Assembly (NCBI GenBank): GCA_002412775.1
Contig: DHVT01000023.1
Span: forward strand, 168,356 to 204,514
DNA: 36,159 nucleotides
DNA from: Firmicutes bacterium UBA5201
GTDB lineage: Bacteria; Bacillota; Clostridia; Peptostreptococcales; Acidaminobacteraceae
Reading direction: 5' to 3'
Shown here piece by piece: positions 24,587 through 32,724 of the stretch. Positions within the stretch are counted from its first letter, which is position 1. Each line of letters starts with the position of its first letter. The position numbers and the translations under genes are program-made. The notes under the pieces were generated by a model. It was not told the origin of the DNA. It did not search any database and saw nothing but the letters and a program-made list of their open reading frames with translations.

Positions 24587-24984
24587 TACCAGGTACTCAG
24601 TTCAAATCGATAAACTTCTCCATCGATGACCGGCAACTCTTTGACGCCGTATAAAGCATCCACACCGTTGACTTTAATGGAATAAAACTCATTCTTTGTC
24701 TCATCAGCTGTATACCCTTCGAGTCCTGTGAGATAGATTCCAAAGCTCGCTTCTTCAAATTCAGGTTGAATATCCGATTCGATTTCCATCAACAGGTCAT
24801 ACAAAAACGCCGCATCAGTGTTCAGATCATAAATTTTGGAAATGCCCTCAGACTCGGCAACCACTTCAATTGTAACGGACTTTTCTCCCTCCGTTGCCTG
24901 CGGTGCCATATACTGGTTGTACATGAATAATGACACAAGTGCCACCAATACCACAATGATAATCCACATAACTTTTTTGTTCAT
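24586..24984 (-). CDS. DUF4430 anchored protein, cobalamin-riboswitch controlled
   Basis: The 132-residue product has an N-terminal anchor or uncleaved signal (residues 5-22, VMWIIIVVLVALVSLFMYNQ; no lipobox cysteine) and a DUF4430 domain (about 37-132). DUF4430 resembles the C-terminal cobalamin-facing domain of transcobalamin/intrinsic factor. Typical marks are ISKIYDLNTDAAFLYDLLME, FGIYLTGLEGYTADETKNEF and YSIKVNGVDALYGVKELPVI, ending in EVYRFELSTW. It would present a ligand to the S component beside it. Ribosome binding site GGAG lies 8 bases before ATG 24984; the gene follows the riboswitch terminator. Confidence 0.9.
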   Translation of the reverse strand: MNKKVMWIIIVVLVALVSLFMYNQYMAPQATEGEKSVTIEVVAESEGISKIYDLNTDAAFLYDLLMEIESDIQPEFEEASFGIYLTGLEGYTADETKNEFYSIKVNGVDALYGVKELPVIDGEVYRFELSTW

Positions 24985-25011
24985 GAGTTACTCCTTCAAT
25001 CCATATTTTTT

Positions 25012-25055
25012 TTGCAAATAAAAAGACTCATTCTCCGGCGAACGGAAAATGAGTC
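25012..25055 (-). terminator. Riboswitch terminator (expression platform)
   Basis: On the minus strand GACTCATTTTCCG pairs with CGGAGAATGAGTC over 13 bp (one GU) around a 5-base loop, followed by TTTTTATTT. A 6-bp alternative pairing, TCAAGT (25096-25101 region) with ACTTGA just before the stem, could act as the antiterminator. That part is inference. Confidence 0.9.
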
Positions 25056-25104
25056 AAGTGTATTGATCCATTTCCATCTCACCCCCAGGAGACGACTTGA
25101 AATT

Positions 25105-25243
25105 TTACAGGCAGGTCTACCGGCTAAGCTTCTTCCTCCATTCACCCTTCCCGCTATTGCAGTGGTATGTGAATTTCGTCGGCTATACGGTTGCTGGGAC
25201 AGCTCGATCACTCGATTCCCTATTAAGTCTTTCGACACCTATT
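25105..25243 (-). ncRNA. Cobalamin riboswitch
   Basis: On the minus strand the aptamer starts at AATAGGTGTC (25243) with a short P2 (GTC-GAAA-GAC). TTAATAGGGAA lies at 25216-25226, GCAACCGTA at 25186-25194 and CCACTG at 25160-25165. The B12 box AGCCGGTAGACCTGCC (25110-25125) matches the consensus at 14 of 16 positions. AGGT at the 5' end can pair with ACCT in the B12 box to close P1. The order and spacing are those of B12-element RNAs. It is followed by an intrinsic terminator and then the DUF4430 gene, so cobalamin should reduce transcription. Confidence 0.94.
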
Positions 25244-25276
25244 AAAACTATTTATTCAATTGCTTGGTTCATGTAC

Positions 25277-25305
25277 ATTATAGGAAAAATCACACTGGAA
25301 TGCAA
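25277..25305 (-). promoter_or_regulatory. Promoter of the cobalamin riboswitch operon
   Basis: On the minus strand -35 TTGCAT (25300-25305) and -10 TATAAT (25277-25282) are 17 bases apart. Transcription would begin about 25 bases before the aptamer. The -35 ends one base before the chemoreceptor stop codon. Confidence 0.8.
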
Positions 25306-27312
25306 CTAAATTTTGAATTTGCTGATTTCATTGCTGAGGTGCACTGAAATTTGATTCAGGTTTTGAGCGGAACGTGCGACTTCATCCACAGCAACTGTCT
25401 GTTGATCCATTGATGCCGTCACTTCCTCTGAAGCCGCGGCTGTCTCTTCGGAAACCGCAGATATGTTTTCAATGCTGCTGACAATACGCTCTTTGTCATC
25501 ATTGACCTCACCAACAGATTTTCCAATGGCACTTATGTTGACCGCGATTTGTTCATAAGCGCCCTTGATGGTCTCAAATGCTCTGATTACGCTGGTGACT
25601 GCCACATTTTGATTCTGTGAGATCGATTTGAGTGTGCTCATGCTGGAAACGGATTTCGCTCCATCTGTTTGGATGCCTTGAACGATTTCCTTGACTTGCT
25701 CTGCCGCATTTGACGACTGTTCGGCAAGTTTTCTGATCTCATCCGCCACAACGGCGAATCCACGTCCGTGTTCCCCTGCTCTGGCCGCCTCTATGGAAGC
25801 ATTGAGCGCAAGCAGGTTGGTTTGTACGGATATGGCTGAAATGGAATCCAAAATCGTTCCTATTTCAATAGTCCTGTCATTGAGCTGGACAATCACTTTT
25901 TCGATTTCCTCATTTGCCGAGATGGAATCTCTGTTCTTGTCACTCAAATCCTTAACGGATTCAAGACCGGTAGAATAAGCCTCTCCCGTGTTCTTGGCCG
26001 AACTGAGCATTTCCTCTGTGACCGTGTTGAGTTTCACAAATTTTTCAGATAACGCCCTTGCGATCACTGTGCTGTTTTCCGCGTCCTGAGCTTGATCTTG
26101 AGCGCCTTTCGCGATATCCTCGACTGTCTTTGCCACTTCATCCGCCGAAGCGCTGACCTCTTCACTGGTAGCAGCCAGGCTTTGTGAAGCGATGGTAAGT
26201 TGTGAGGAGACCTCCTGGATGTTCTGGACCAATTTTCCGAGATCCAAAAGTGTTTCATCAAAATATCTGCTGAGAACTCCTATTTCGTCATTTGATACAA
26301 TTGCAGATACAGCACTCAGATCACCGGTTCGAGCTTTTTTCATCGATTCCAGCAAACGCTTGATGTTGTCGTTGAATTTTTTAGTGAATACCATGACCAA
26401 TGTGAATGCGATCACAAGAGCGACCAATGATGCCAACACCAAAATGAGAATCAGGCTGTTCAGGTCCCTTTGAATCTCATCATAATATAGTGTTGAAACC
26501 ACAGACCATCCAAGTGTGTCAAGCCTTGAAACCGCAGCGTATTTTTTCCCGGACTTGCCATTTTCCAAATATTGATATTCAACACCTTTTTTTGTCGTGT
26601 CGGCAATGGCTTCTTTGATTTCCTTGGTTACCAGTTCTGTACCCAGTCTTGAGGAATCCGCATGCGCCATGATGATATTGTTGGAATCCACTATGATCGG
26701 ATAACCCTTCTCACCAATTCGAATGTCTTTTGTCTGATCATTCAACGTTGAAAGGGTCAGGTCCACTGAAATTACTCCAACAAAACGGCCCGAACTGTTA
26801 TAGATCGGTTGGACCGCACTGACCAGCATCGCACCGATCGTGTCATCAAAATAAGGATCCGTCCAGACAAATTCACCGGCTTCCTTTGCCAGCAGATACC
26901 AATCTCTGGTTCTTGGATCATAGTCAGATGGCAGTTCATCATCCGGTTTCATGATCATACGTCCATCTTCCGTTCCCATATAGATGAATGCTATTCCAGG
27001 ATTGTTCTTGGCATAACTGTCAAGAACTTTAAGAAGCTCTGTTTCCACCATCGGTGAAGTCATGATGTCCATGACCACAGACTGATTCGCTACAGATCGG
27101 ATGATGCCTTCATATCCTGCCAAATAATTGGCTACGGAAACTGCAATCTGGTCCCCCAAATCTTCAGCACTGGCAATCTGGCTTTCTGTCATCACCTTCG
27201 AAACACGCAAATAAGTACCCACACCAACTATGATTTGGGATATCACCATAACTATAACAAAAATAATCAGAACGGTTCTACGTATACTACGCTTCACTTT
27301 CATTTCTTCCAT
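25306..27312 (-). CDS. Methyl-accepting chemotaxis protein with dCache sensor
   Basis: The 668-residue receptor has TM1 (about 13-33), an extracellular dCache_1 domain (about 38-280), TM2 (286-309), a HAMP region and a cytoplasmic signalling domain. The sensor shows YDPRTRDWYLLAK (131-143), TDPYFDD (151-157) and VISVDL (to D184). These positions (Y, R, W, Y, D) resemble the amino-acid-binding dCache_1AA signature. The signalling hairpin tip is conserved (QTNLLALNASIEAARAGEHG followed by RGFAVVADEIRKLAEQSS). Start ATG 27312 has GGGGAGG 8 bases upstream; TTG 27318 is too near it. It signals to CheA/CheW, which are not in this window. Confidence 0.95.
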   Translation of the reverse strand: MEEMKVKRSIRRTVLIIFVIVMVISQIIVGVGTYLRVSKVMTESQIASAEDLGDQIAVSVANYLAGYEGIIRSVANQSVVMDIMTSPMVETELLKVLDSYAKNNPGIAFIYMGTEDGRMIMKPDDELPSDYDPRTRDWYLLAKEAGEFVWTDPYFDDTIGAMLVSAVQPIYNSSGRFVGVISVDLTLSTLNDQTKDIRIGEKGYPIIVDSNNIIMAHADSSRLGTELVTKEIKEAIADTTKKGVEYQYLENGKSGKKYAAVSRLDTLGWSVVSTLYYDEIQRDLNSLILILVLASLVALVIAFTLVMVFTKKFNDNIKRLLESMKKARTGDLSAVSAIVSNDEIGVLSRYFDETLLDLGKLVQNIQEVSSQLTIASQSLAATSEEVSASADEVAKTVEDIAKGAQDQAQDAENSTVIARALSEKFVKLNTVTEEMLSSAKNTGEAYSTGLESVKDLSDKNRDSISANEEIEKVIVQLNDRTIEIGTILDSISAISVQTNLLALNASIEAARAGEHGRGFAVVADEIRKLAEQSSNAAEQVKEIVQGIQTDGAKSVSSMSTLKSISQNQNVAVTSVIRAFETIKGAYEQIAVNISAIGKSVGEVNDDKERIVSSIENISAVSEETAAASEEVTASMDQQTVAVDEVARSAQNLNQISVHLSNEISKFKI

Positions 27313-27412
27313 ATTCAACGCCTCCCCATGATACGTTAATTGATACCCTGAATCCGATATTACACATCATCAAATATCATACAGGAATCAAAATATTATT
27401 TAAAGACAATTA

Positions 27413-28363
27413 TTATTTTGTAACAATTTCAATGAGTAAGCTAAGGCTAATGCTTCCAGCCACGAAGATAAAGTTTTTGACTGCATTTATGAAAGTCTCA
27501 CCTTTGACTGGTCGACTAGTGAATGCAGCAGTCTGCCTAGTCACAGTTGGCATGGTCACAAAGACAAGTGCGCATGTGATCGGCAAAATGTCAAATCCTA
27601 TTCCGAAAGCAATAGACAGATAGGACAGACCCACCAGAATCTTGTAGAGCGTCAAACTCTTTTCCAGTCCCATTGTGACCGGCAAAGTATATCTCTTGTC
27701 GATGATATCCTCATCGCGGTCGCAGGTGTTGTTGGCCAGCATGATGCCTGCGATCAATGCAACAAGAGGCAGGCTGAGTATAAATAAAGGCAATAACAAC
27801 TCAATATCGACCAAAAGACTTAGTGTGCCACTTTGATAGGATAGTTCCATTGGCGTAGCTGTATACGCATGGATGTAAAACGACAATAACGGAATGAGTC
27901 CCCCCATGAACACACCACTCATCAACTCTCCAAGTATGGTTCTTGAAATCGGAACTGGCCCAAATGAGTAGACGACACCAATGAAAAAAGCCATCGCTCC
28001 AAACATCAGCACCCATAAATCGGTGCGGAGCACAAGTACGATTCCGAAGATCGCGCCGAGAGACAACATGACCAATAGGGATGTTTTAGCCGCCTTCTCG
28101 CTGAATTCACCTTTTCCAAGCGGATTGTGCACCTGATAATGGTAGCCGCTTCTGAGCACTGCCCGTCTATAGTCCATATAGTGATTGAGTCCTGTTGTCG
28201 TAAGATCGATCATCAACAGTGAAAAGAACATGAGCAGCAGATTGGGGACGTCGATTGCAATATCCATATATACCGCGAATAGTGTACCGATCAGAAATGG
28301 AAAGAAACTTGCCACTTTCGTCTGAATTTCCACAAATTTAAAGAACGCTTTGATTTGATGCAT
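27413..28363 (-). CDS. UbiA family prenyltransferase, MenA-like, with altered first motif
   Basis: The 316-residue membrane protein has about nine helices. UbiA enzymes transfer a prenyl chain to an aromatic acceptor, as in menaquinone synthesis. The second Asp-rich motif is intact (NNTCDRDEDIIDKRYTLPVT; D215, D219). The first should be NxxxDxxxD but reads NHYMDYRRA (N60, D64, A68), so its third acid is missing. It is most like MenA by overall layout. ATG 28363 is preceded by AAGGAGG at 8 bases; the longer frame to 28384 covers that site. It is divergent from the YitT gene. Menaquinone in this organism is not otherwise supported here, so the acceptor is uncertain. Confidence 0.85.
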   Translation of the reverse strand: MHQIKAFFKFVEIQTKVASFFPFLIGTLFAVYMDIAIDVPNLLLMFFSLLMIDLTTTGLNHYMDYRRAVLRSGYHYQVHNPLGKGEFSEKAAKTSLLVMLSLGAIFGIVLVLRTDLWVLMFGAMAFFIGVVYSFGPVPISRTILGELMSGVFMGGLIPLLSFYIHAYTATPMELSYQSGTLSLLVDIELLLPLFILSLPLVALIAGIMLANNTCDRDEDIIDKRYTLPVTMGLEKSLTLYKILVGLSYLSIAFGIGFDILPITCALVFVTMPTVTRQTAAFTSRPVKGETFINAVKNFIFVAGSISLSLLIEIVTK

Positions 28364-28409
28364 GGGAATGACCTCCTTTTCCATGTTTTAATATACACCT
28401 TTTCACCCA

Positions 28410-28438
28410 TTGACGCCACATTTTTATCATCTTATAAT
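28410..28438 (+). promoter_or_regulatory. Promoter of the YitT-family gene
   Basis: -35 TTGACG (28410-28415) and -10 TATAAT (28433-28438) have a 17-base spacing and lie 34 bases before the start codon. Confidence 0.85.
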
Positions 28439-28471
28439 GAATTAATGGCAATCAAAAGGGAGGTTCAAATC

Positions 28472-29311
28472 ATGCAAAGCATCAAATCTTATATCTGGAT
28501 CACGATCGGCTCTCTGTTTGTCGCGGCAGGAATCAGCTTTTTCCTGATTCCAGCGGATTTGGCAACAGGAGGTATCACTGGCCTTGCAATGGTCATCAAT
28601 AAAGTGGCTCCTGATATCTCTATCGGAAACGCACTGCTTGTGCTCAACATTATTCTTTTCATCGTTGGATTTCTCGCTATCGGAAAAGCATTCGGAGCCA
28701 AAACCATCTATGCGAGTTTTCTGCTGACGGGAATCATCTATGTGATCGATACTTTTGTCGCCCTTGAAGGCCCTCTGGTGGATGACCTCCTAGTCAACCT
28801 GATTGCCGGTATACTCATCTCAGGCATCGGTCTTGGAATCGTCTTTAATCAAAACGCCTCAACTGGCGGCACCGATATAATCGCGAAAATACTCAACAAG
28901 TTTTTCAACATTGAAATCGGAAAATCCTTATTGATCGCGGATTTTGTCGTAGTTTCACTTGCGGCTTTCAGCTTTGGCATCGAACTCGCAATCTATGCTT
29001 TCCTCGGCATCATATTCAATGGTCTTATCGTGGACAATGTCATCGAAGGATTCAATCTCAAAATTTCCGTTTCGATCATCTCCAGTGAATCTGCTGTCAT
29101 ACAAAAATTCATAGTGGAACAACTTGATCGAGGAGCGACCATTTATTTGGCAAAAGGGGCTTATACTCAGACCAATAAGGAAATTGTCAACTCCGTCATG
29201 AACAAAAAGGAATTTGTGAGGCTGAAAAATTACATCAAGTCCATAGATCATAACGCCTTTGTGATGACCTCCAATGTCCGTGAAGTGCTTGGAGAAGGGT
29301 TTTTCAGTTGA
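28472..29311 (+). CDS. YitT family membrane protein (DUF161/DUF2179)
   Basis: The 279-residue protein begins with a five- to six-helix YitT membrane domain. GISFFLIPADLATGGITGLA and the QNASTGGTDIIAKILNKFF segment are its hallmark glycine-rich repeats. The C-terminal soluble DUF2179 domain (about 200-279) has ESAVIQKFIVEQLDRGATIY and KEFVRLKNYIKSIDHNAFVM. The start at 28472 has AAGGGAGG 8 bases upstream, with a consensus promoter before it; the frame open from 28355 crosses that promoter. The function of YitT proteins is not firmly known. It is divergent from the prenyltransferase and converges on the pullulanase gene through a shared terminator. Confidence 0.92.
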   Translation: MQSIKSYIWITIGSLFVAAGISFFLIPADLATGGITGLAMVINKVAPDISIGNALLVLNIILFIVGFLAIGKAFGAKTIYASFLLTGIIYVIDTFVALEGPLVDDLLVNLIAGILISGIGLGIVFNQNASTGGTDIIAKILNKFFNIEIGKSLLIADFVVVSLAAFSFGIELAIYAFLGIIFNGLIVDNVIEGFNLKISVSIISSESAVIQKFIVEQLDRGATIYLAKGAYTQTNKEIVNSVMNKKEFVRLKNYIKSIDHNAFVMTSNVREVLGEGFFS

Positions 29312-29318
29312 TTGGGAT

Positions 29319-29351
29319 AAAAAAAACACGTTTATTCAACGTGTTTTTTTT
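29319..29351. terminator. Bidirectional terminator at the YitT/pullulanase junction
   Basis: AAACACGTT (29324-29332) pairs with AACGTGTTT (29338-29346), flanked by A and T runs. The last codons (KKKHVE) and the stop codon (29332-29334) of the pullulanase gene lie inside the hairpin. Confidence 0.88.
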
Positions 29352-32079
29352 TGACCATGATTATGACCCCGGCAACAATCACAGAGAAAATCGCCGCATA
29401 TATGAAAAGTGTACCGTTTGATTCGTCATTTTGAGCCAGTTCGAGCGTTTCGCCCTTGATCAGCACATCCACTGTCGATAGTACCAACGCAGAACGTGCG
29501 GGTACAATTGTCATCCCACCTTTAAGATTCACGTCACCATCCATAGTGACCTGATCACGATTCAACAATGTCTTGTAATTTGCTCCCGGCAGATTCACAC
29601 CCATGTCCTCGCCGCTGCCATTGAAAAGCAACAGCAAAGTTTCGGATTTATCTGGATCGGCATCTTTGTGGATCATATAGCCAATCATTTGATCATCGAT
29701 TTTGATCAAGGACTCCTCTGTACCATCAAAGAATGTGATCCATTCGCCGACTTCCTGTTGAGTCTCCAGCCTCATTGCCGGATAAGCCTTCCTGAGTTCG
29801 ATAAGCCCTTTGTAATACTCAAAAACCTCGAAGTATTCCGACTTTCTGCTCCAATCGATTTGATTGATGGCATCTGGCGATTTGTAACTGTTGTGATCCC
29901 CTGATTTCGTTCTTAGAAAATCCACCCCGGCATGTAGAAAAGGCATGCCTTGAGAGGTCATCACAATCGCATTGCTCAGTTTGTGCATCTGGATACGTTC
30001 CTCATCGGTCGCCTCAGGGTTTGTGACAAGAAATTTGTCCCATAGCGTGAGGTTGTCGTGTGCCGATACATAATTCACCGACTGTGACGGATGTGACGCC
30101 CAAGGCTCTTTCGAGTAATTCACCAAATCATATTGGATTTGAGGATGGAAAACCGCACCAACAATACCGAATTTCACACTTTCTTCCAAACCTTCGGCTC
30201 CGCCTGCAAATCCACCCTCTTCAGCATTGAACACATGTCCTTTTATGCCGTCACGCATTTCGTCGCCAAACGCACCTATTCGGTCCACGGACTGCATGTT
30301 CGCTTTTATGAGTCTCTCGCTGTCCGGCAATGTGGAAGCCCCTCCAGTCCAACCTTCTCCATACAAAATGATGTCCGGATTTATGGCTCTGAGTTCGGAT
30401 TCTATCCATTGCATGGTTTCAATGTCATGAACACCCATCAGGTCAAACCTGAATCCGTCGATATGGTACTCTATCACCCAATGTATCAGTGAGTCAATAA
30501 TCAGTTTTCTCACCATGGTGCGTTCGCTTGCGGTTTCGTTGCCTGTGCCTGAGGCATTGGAGTACGCTCCATTATTCATCCGGTAATAATAATCCGGCAT
30601 GATCAGTGTCAAATTGGAATCGCCACTGAGTGCGGTGTGATTGTACACCACATCCATGATCACGCCTATGTTCTCATCATGAAGCCCCTTGATCATCTGC
30701 TTCATCTCGCCTATTCTGACTGTTCCATCAAACGGATCACTGGAATAGGACCCTTCAGGAACATTATAATTCTTTGGATCGTATCCCCAATTGAAGATAT
30801 TGTCCTCAAGTCTGCTTTCATCGATACTGTTGAAGTCGTACATCGGGAGTATCTGAACATGAGTGATGCCAAGTTCCTTCAGATGTGAAAGTCCAGTGGC
30901 GACCCCATCTTCCGTTTGGGTGTCCTTTTCAACCACTCCCAAATATTTCCCGGCATTTTTTATGCCCGAAGAAGGATGTATCGACAAATCTCTTATATGC
31001 ATCTCATAGACTATGATATCATTCATCTTCTCATAAATCGGACCCTTGTCCTCAAGCCAACCGCTCGGATTTGTTCTGTTGAAATCCACGACCATGGACC
31101 GGTCGCCATTCACACCTGCTCCCACAGCATAAGGATCGTAAGTTTCCTTGGTGATCCCATCCATGGTCACTGAATAAGTATAATACACACCGTGCAGGTC
31201 CCCATCTTTGGAAGTGCCCCATACACCTGAGTTTCCTTTCACCATTGGAATACTTTCCAATATGGAGCCTCCAGCGCCAGTCTCATATAGATTCAGTGTG
31301 ATGCCGTCAGCCACAGGCGACCAAACTTTGAACTCGGTGGACTCGGCCGAATAAATCGCACCCAGAGTCCCTTTGTAACCAAACTCACTTTCAAATGCCT
31401 CTGAATCGTAAAGACCGGCAAGGTCGATCCCCACAGGCGCATAATCCTGAAATACCGTTTGATATTTGTTCCCGATGATTACGGGTTCCTTAAGCAACAC
31501 CACGAAATTCTGAGCCATGGAACCCGCACCGGCACTGATGGCTGAAGGTTCAATAGCGTTGCCTTCCTGATCGGCAATTGAAAAATCACTTCTCATCCGG
31601 CTGACTTCTATCGGTTTGGAACTCGATAGTTTCAAGGTCTTTTCATCAATGAAAGATGCCGCGAGAAATTTCGGAGAAAGATCGATTTCACCTTCATCAT
31701 AGTAGATGGTCTCGCTCCCTTGGATCAAAAAGAATTCGAGATTGCCCTCCTCGTCGATACGGCTCGTAGGAACGAACCGATCCGAATCAACATCTTTTGC
31801 CTCCCATTCCCCTTTTCTGACTATGAATCCAATCTCGTTGACACCCGTCAGATCCTCTATGCTTATTCTAGCCACTTTGCCAAACTCATCTTCTTCACTG
31901 AATTCATAGGCTGCCCCATTTTGTCCACTTGGCCAGATCCATAGGTTCCATCCCTCATAGTTGCCGTCGAAACGATGGTAGTGGATGATCAAATCCGCCT
32001 TATCTTCCGCATAACTGTGAATCGGTACTGAAGTCACTAAAAGGACCAGCAACAACAATAAACTGATTGTTTTTTTCAT
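29332..32079 (-). CDS. Type I pullulanase, secreted and C-terminally anchored
   Basis: The 915-residue debranching enzyme hydrolyses alpha-1,6 links in pullulan or starch. It has a signal peptide (MKKTISLLLLLVLLVTSVPI, cleaved near SYA-ED), a CBM41-like N-terminal domain (about 28-125, LIIHYHRFDGNYEGWNLWIW), a CBM48-like domain (about 235-330) and a GH13_14 barrel (about 355-790). The type I pullulanase motif is NWGYDPKNYNVPEGSY (430-445). Catalytic residues are D546 (DGFRFD), E575 (LYGEGW) and D675 (VSAHDN). A C-terminal helix (about 890-910) followed by KKKHVE anchors it to the membrane. Ribosome binding site GGGAGAAGGG precedes the ATG. Confidence 0.96.
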   Translation of the reverse strand: MKKTISLLLLLVLLVTSVPIHSYAEDKADLIIHYHRFDGNYEGWNLWIWPSGQNGAAYEFSEEDEFGKVARISIEDLTGVNEIGFIVRKGEWEAKDVDSDRFVPTSRIDEEGNLEFFLIQGSETIYYDEGEIDLSPKFLAASFIDEKTLKLSSSKPIEVSRMRSDFSIADQEGNAIEPSAISAGAGSMAQNFVVLLKEPVIIGNKYQTVFQDYAPVGIDLAGLYDSEAFESEFGYKGTLGAIYSAESTEFKVWSPVADGITLNLYETGAGGSILESIPMVKGNSGVWGTSKDGDLHGVYYTYSVTMDGITKETYDPYAVGAGVNGDRSMVVDFNRTNPSGWLEDKGPIYEKMNDIIVYEMHIRDLSIHPSSGIKNAGKYLGVVEKDTQTEDGVATGLSHLKELGITHVQILPMYDFNSIDESRLEDNIFNWGYDPKNYNVPEGSYSSDPFDGTVRIGEMKQMIKGLHDENIGVIMDVVYNHTALSGDSNLTLIMPDYYYRMNNGAYSNASGTGNETASERTMVRKLIIDSLIHWVIEYHIDGFRFDLMGVHDIETMQWIESELRAINPDIILYGEGWTGGASTLPDSERLIKANMQSVDRIGAFGDEMRDGIKGHVFNAEEGGFAGGAEGLEESVKFGIVGAVFHPQIQYDLVNYSKEPWASHPSQSVNYVSAHDNLTLWDKFLVTNPEATDEERIQMHKLSNAIVMTSQGMPFLHAGVDFLRTKSGDHNSYKSPDAINQIDWSRKSEYFEVFEYYKGLIELRKAYPAMRLETQQEVGEWITFFDGTEESLIKIDDQMIGYMIHKDADPDKSETLLLLFNGSGEDMGVNLPGANYKTLLNRDQVTMDGDVNLKGGMTIVPARSALVLSTVDVLIKGETLELAQNDESNGTLFIYAAIFSVIVAGVIIMVKKKHVE

Positions 32080-32094
32080 ACCCTTCTCCCTCTT

Positions 32095-32112
32095 TGTGCA
32101 ATCGGTTGCACA
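32095..32112. promoter_or_regulatory. LacI-family operator of the pullulanase gene
   Basis: TGTGCAATCGGTTGCACA is a near-perfect palindrome with the central CG typical of LacI/MalR-type sites. It lies between the -10 and the start codon of the minus-strand gene, where a bound repressor would block transcription. MalR-type regulation by maltodextrins would suit a pullulanase. Confidence 0.78.
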
Positions 32113-32124
32113 TTTATTATTTCA

Positions 32125-32153
32125 ATTATACCAAATTTGTTACATTTACTCAA
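32125..32153 (-). promoter_or_regulatory. Promoter of the pullulanase gene
   Basis: On the minus strand -35 TTGAGT (32148-32153) and a perfect -10 TATAAT (32125-32130) are 17 bases apart. The palindromic operator begins 12 bases further downstream. The divergent ExbB-like gene lies 56 bases from the -35. Confidence 0.82.
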
Positions 32154-32208
32154 TTGAACATTTCAATTTATGGTAAAATAGTATTAGACCATCAATAGGA
32201 GGCCTACT

Positions 32209-32724
32209 ATGTTAAAAATCATCGCAACAAATCTACTAGGTTATGATCTTTTGATTATAATGGTGGCTTTGATCAACGGATTTTACATCTATCCGCGCGC
32301 CAAACGCTCCAGCATCCAGTTGAGGGACCATCTTCAACCGAAGGTCTATGTTCCAATCGATCTTCTGATGGAGCGGATCCGTGGGAAAAACGATAAAAAA
32401 ATGGATCTCAATGCAATGAAAAGCATGCGTTCTGATGAAATTCACTTCTACAGCATCTTCACTTCCATCAACAGCGCTTTTCCCATGCTCGGTATGCTTG
32501 GGACAATCATATCATTGCTCGGGATGCTTGACCTTTCACAACAGGAAGTCGCTCTCAATTTCACAGTGGCGCTCACATCGACACTTTGGGGACTGATTTT
32601 CGCACTTGTGTTCAAGGCCATCGATGCGGCGTTGGGTCCGATCGTCGAGCAAAATCAGGAGAACCTCAAACTGATCCTCGAAAGGTTGGATCAGGTGAGT
32701 CGAATTGAGGACGCTCATGCATAA
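32209..32724 (+). CDS. MotA/TolQ/ExbB family proton channel subunit
   Basis: The 171-residue protein has three helices (about 11-30, 83-108, 116-140), the core of the MotA_ExbB family. Signature stretches are INSAFPMLGMLGTIISLLGM, matching the ExbB/TolQ APLLGLLGT motif, and FTVALTSTLWGLIFALVFKA, matching the last helix that lines the proton path with its threonines. It is shorter than ExbB (about 240), missing the extra N-terminal region. In diderms this pentamer surrounds ExbD and drives outer-membrane machines; this genome looks single-membrane, so the load is unknown. Ribosome binding site AGGAGG is before ATG 32209. It overlaps the ExbD-like gene by eight bases. Confidence 0.86.
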   Translation: MLKIIATNLLGYDLLIIMVALINGFYIYPRAKRSSIQLRDHLQPKVYVPIDLLMERIRGKNDKKMDLNAMKSMRSDEIHFYSIFTSINSAFPMLGMLGTIISLLGMLDLSQQEVALNFTVALTSTLWGLIFALVFKAIDAALGPIVEQNQENLKLILERLDQVSRIEDAHA

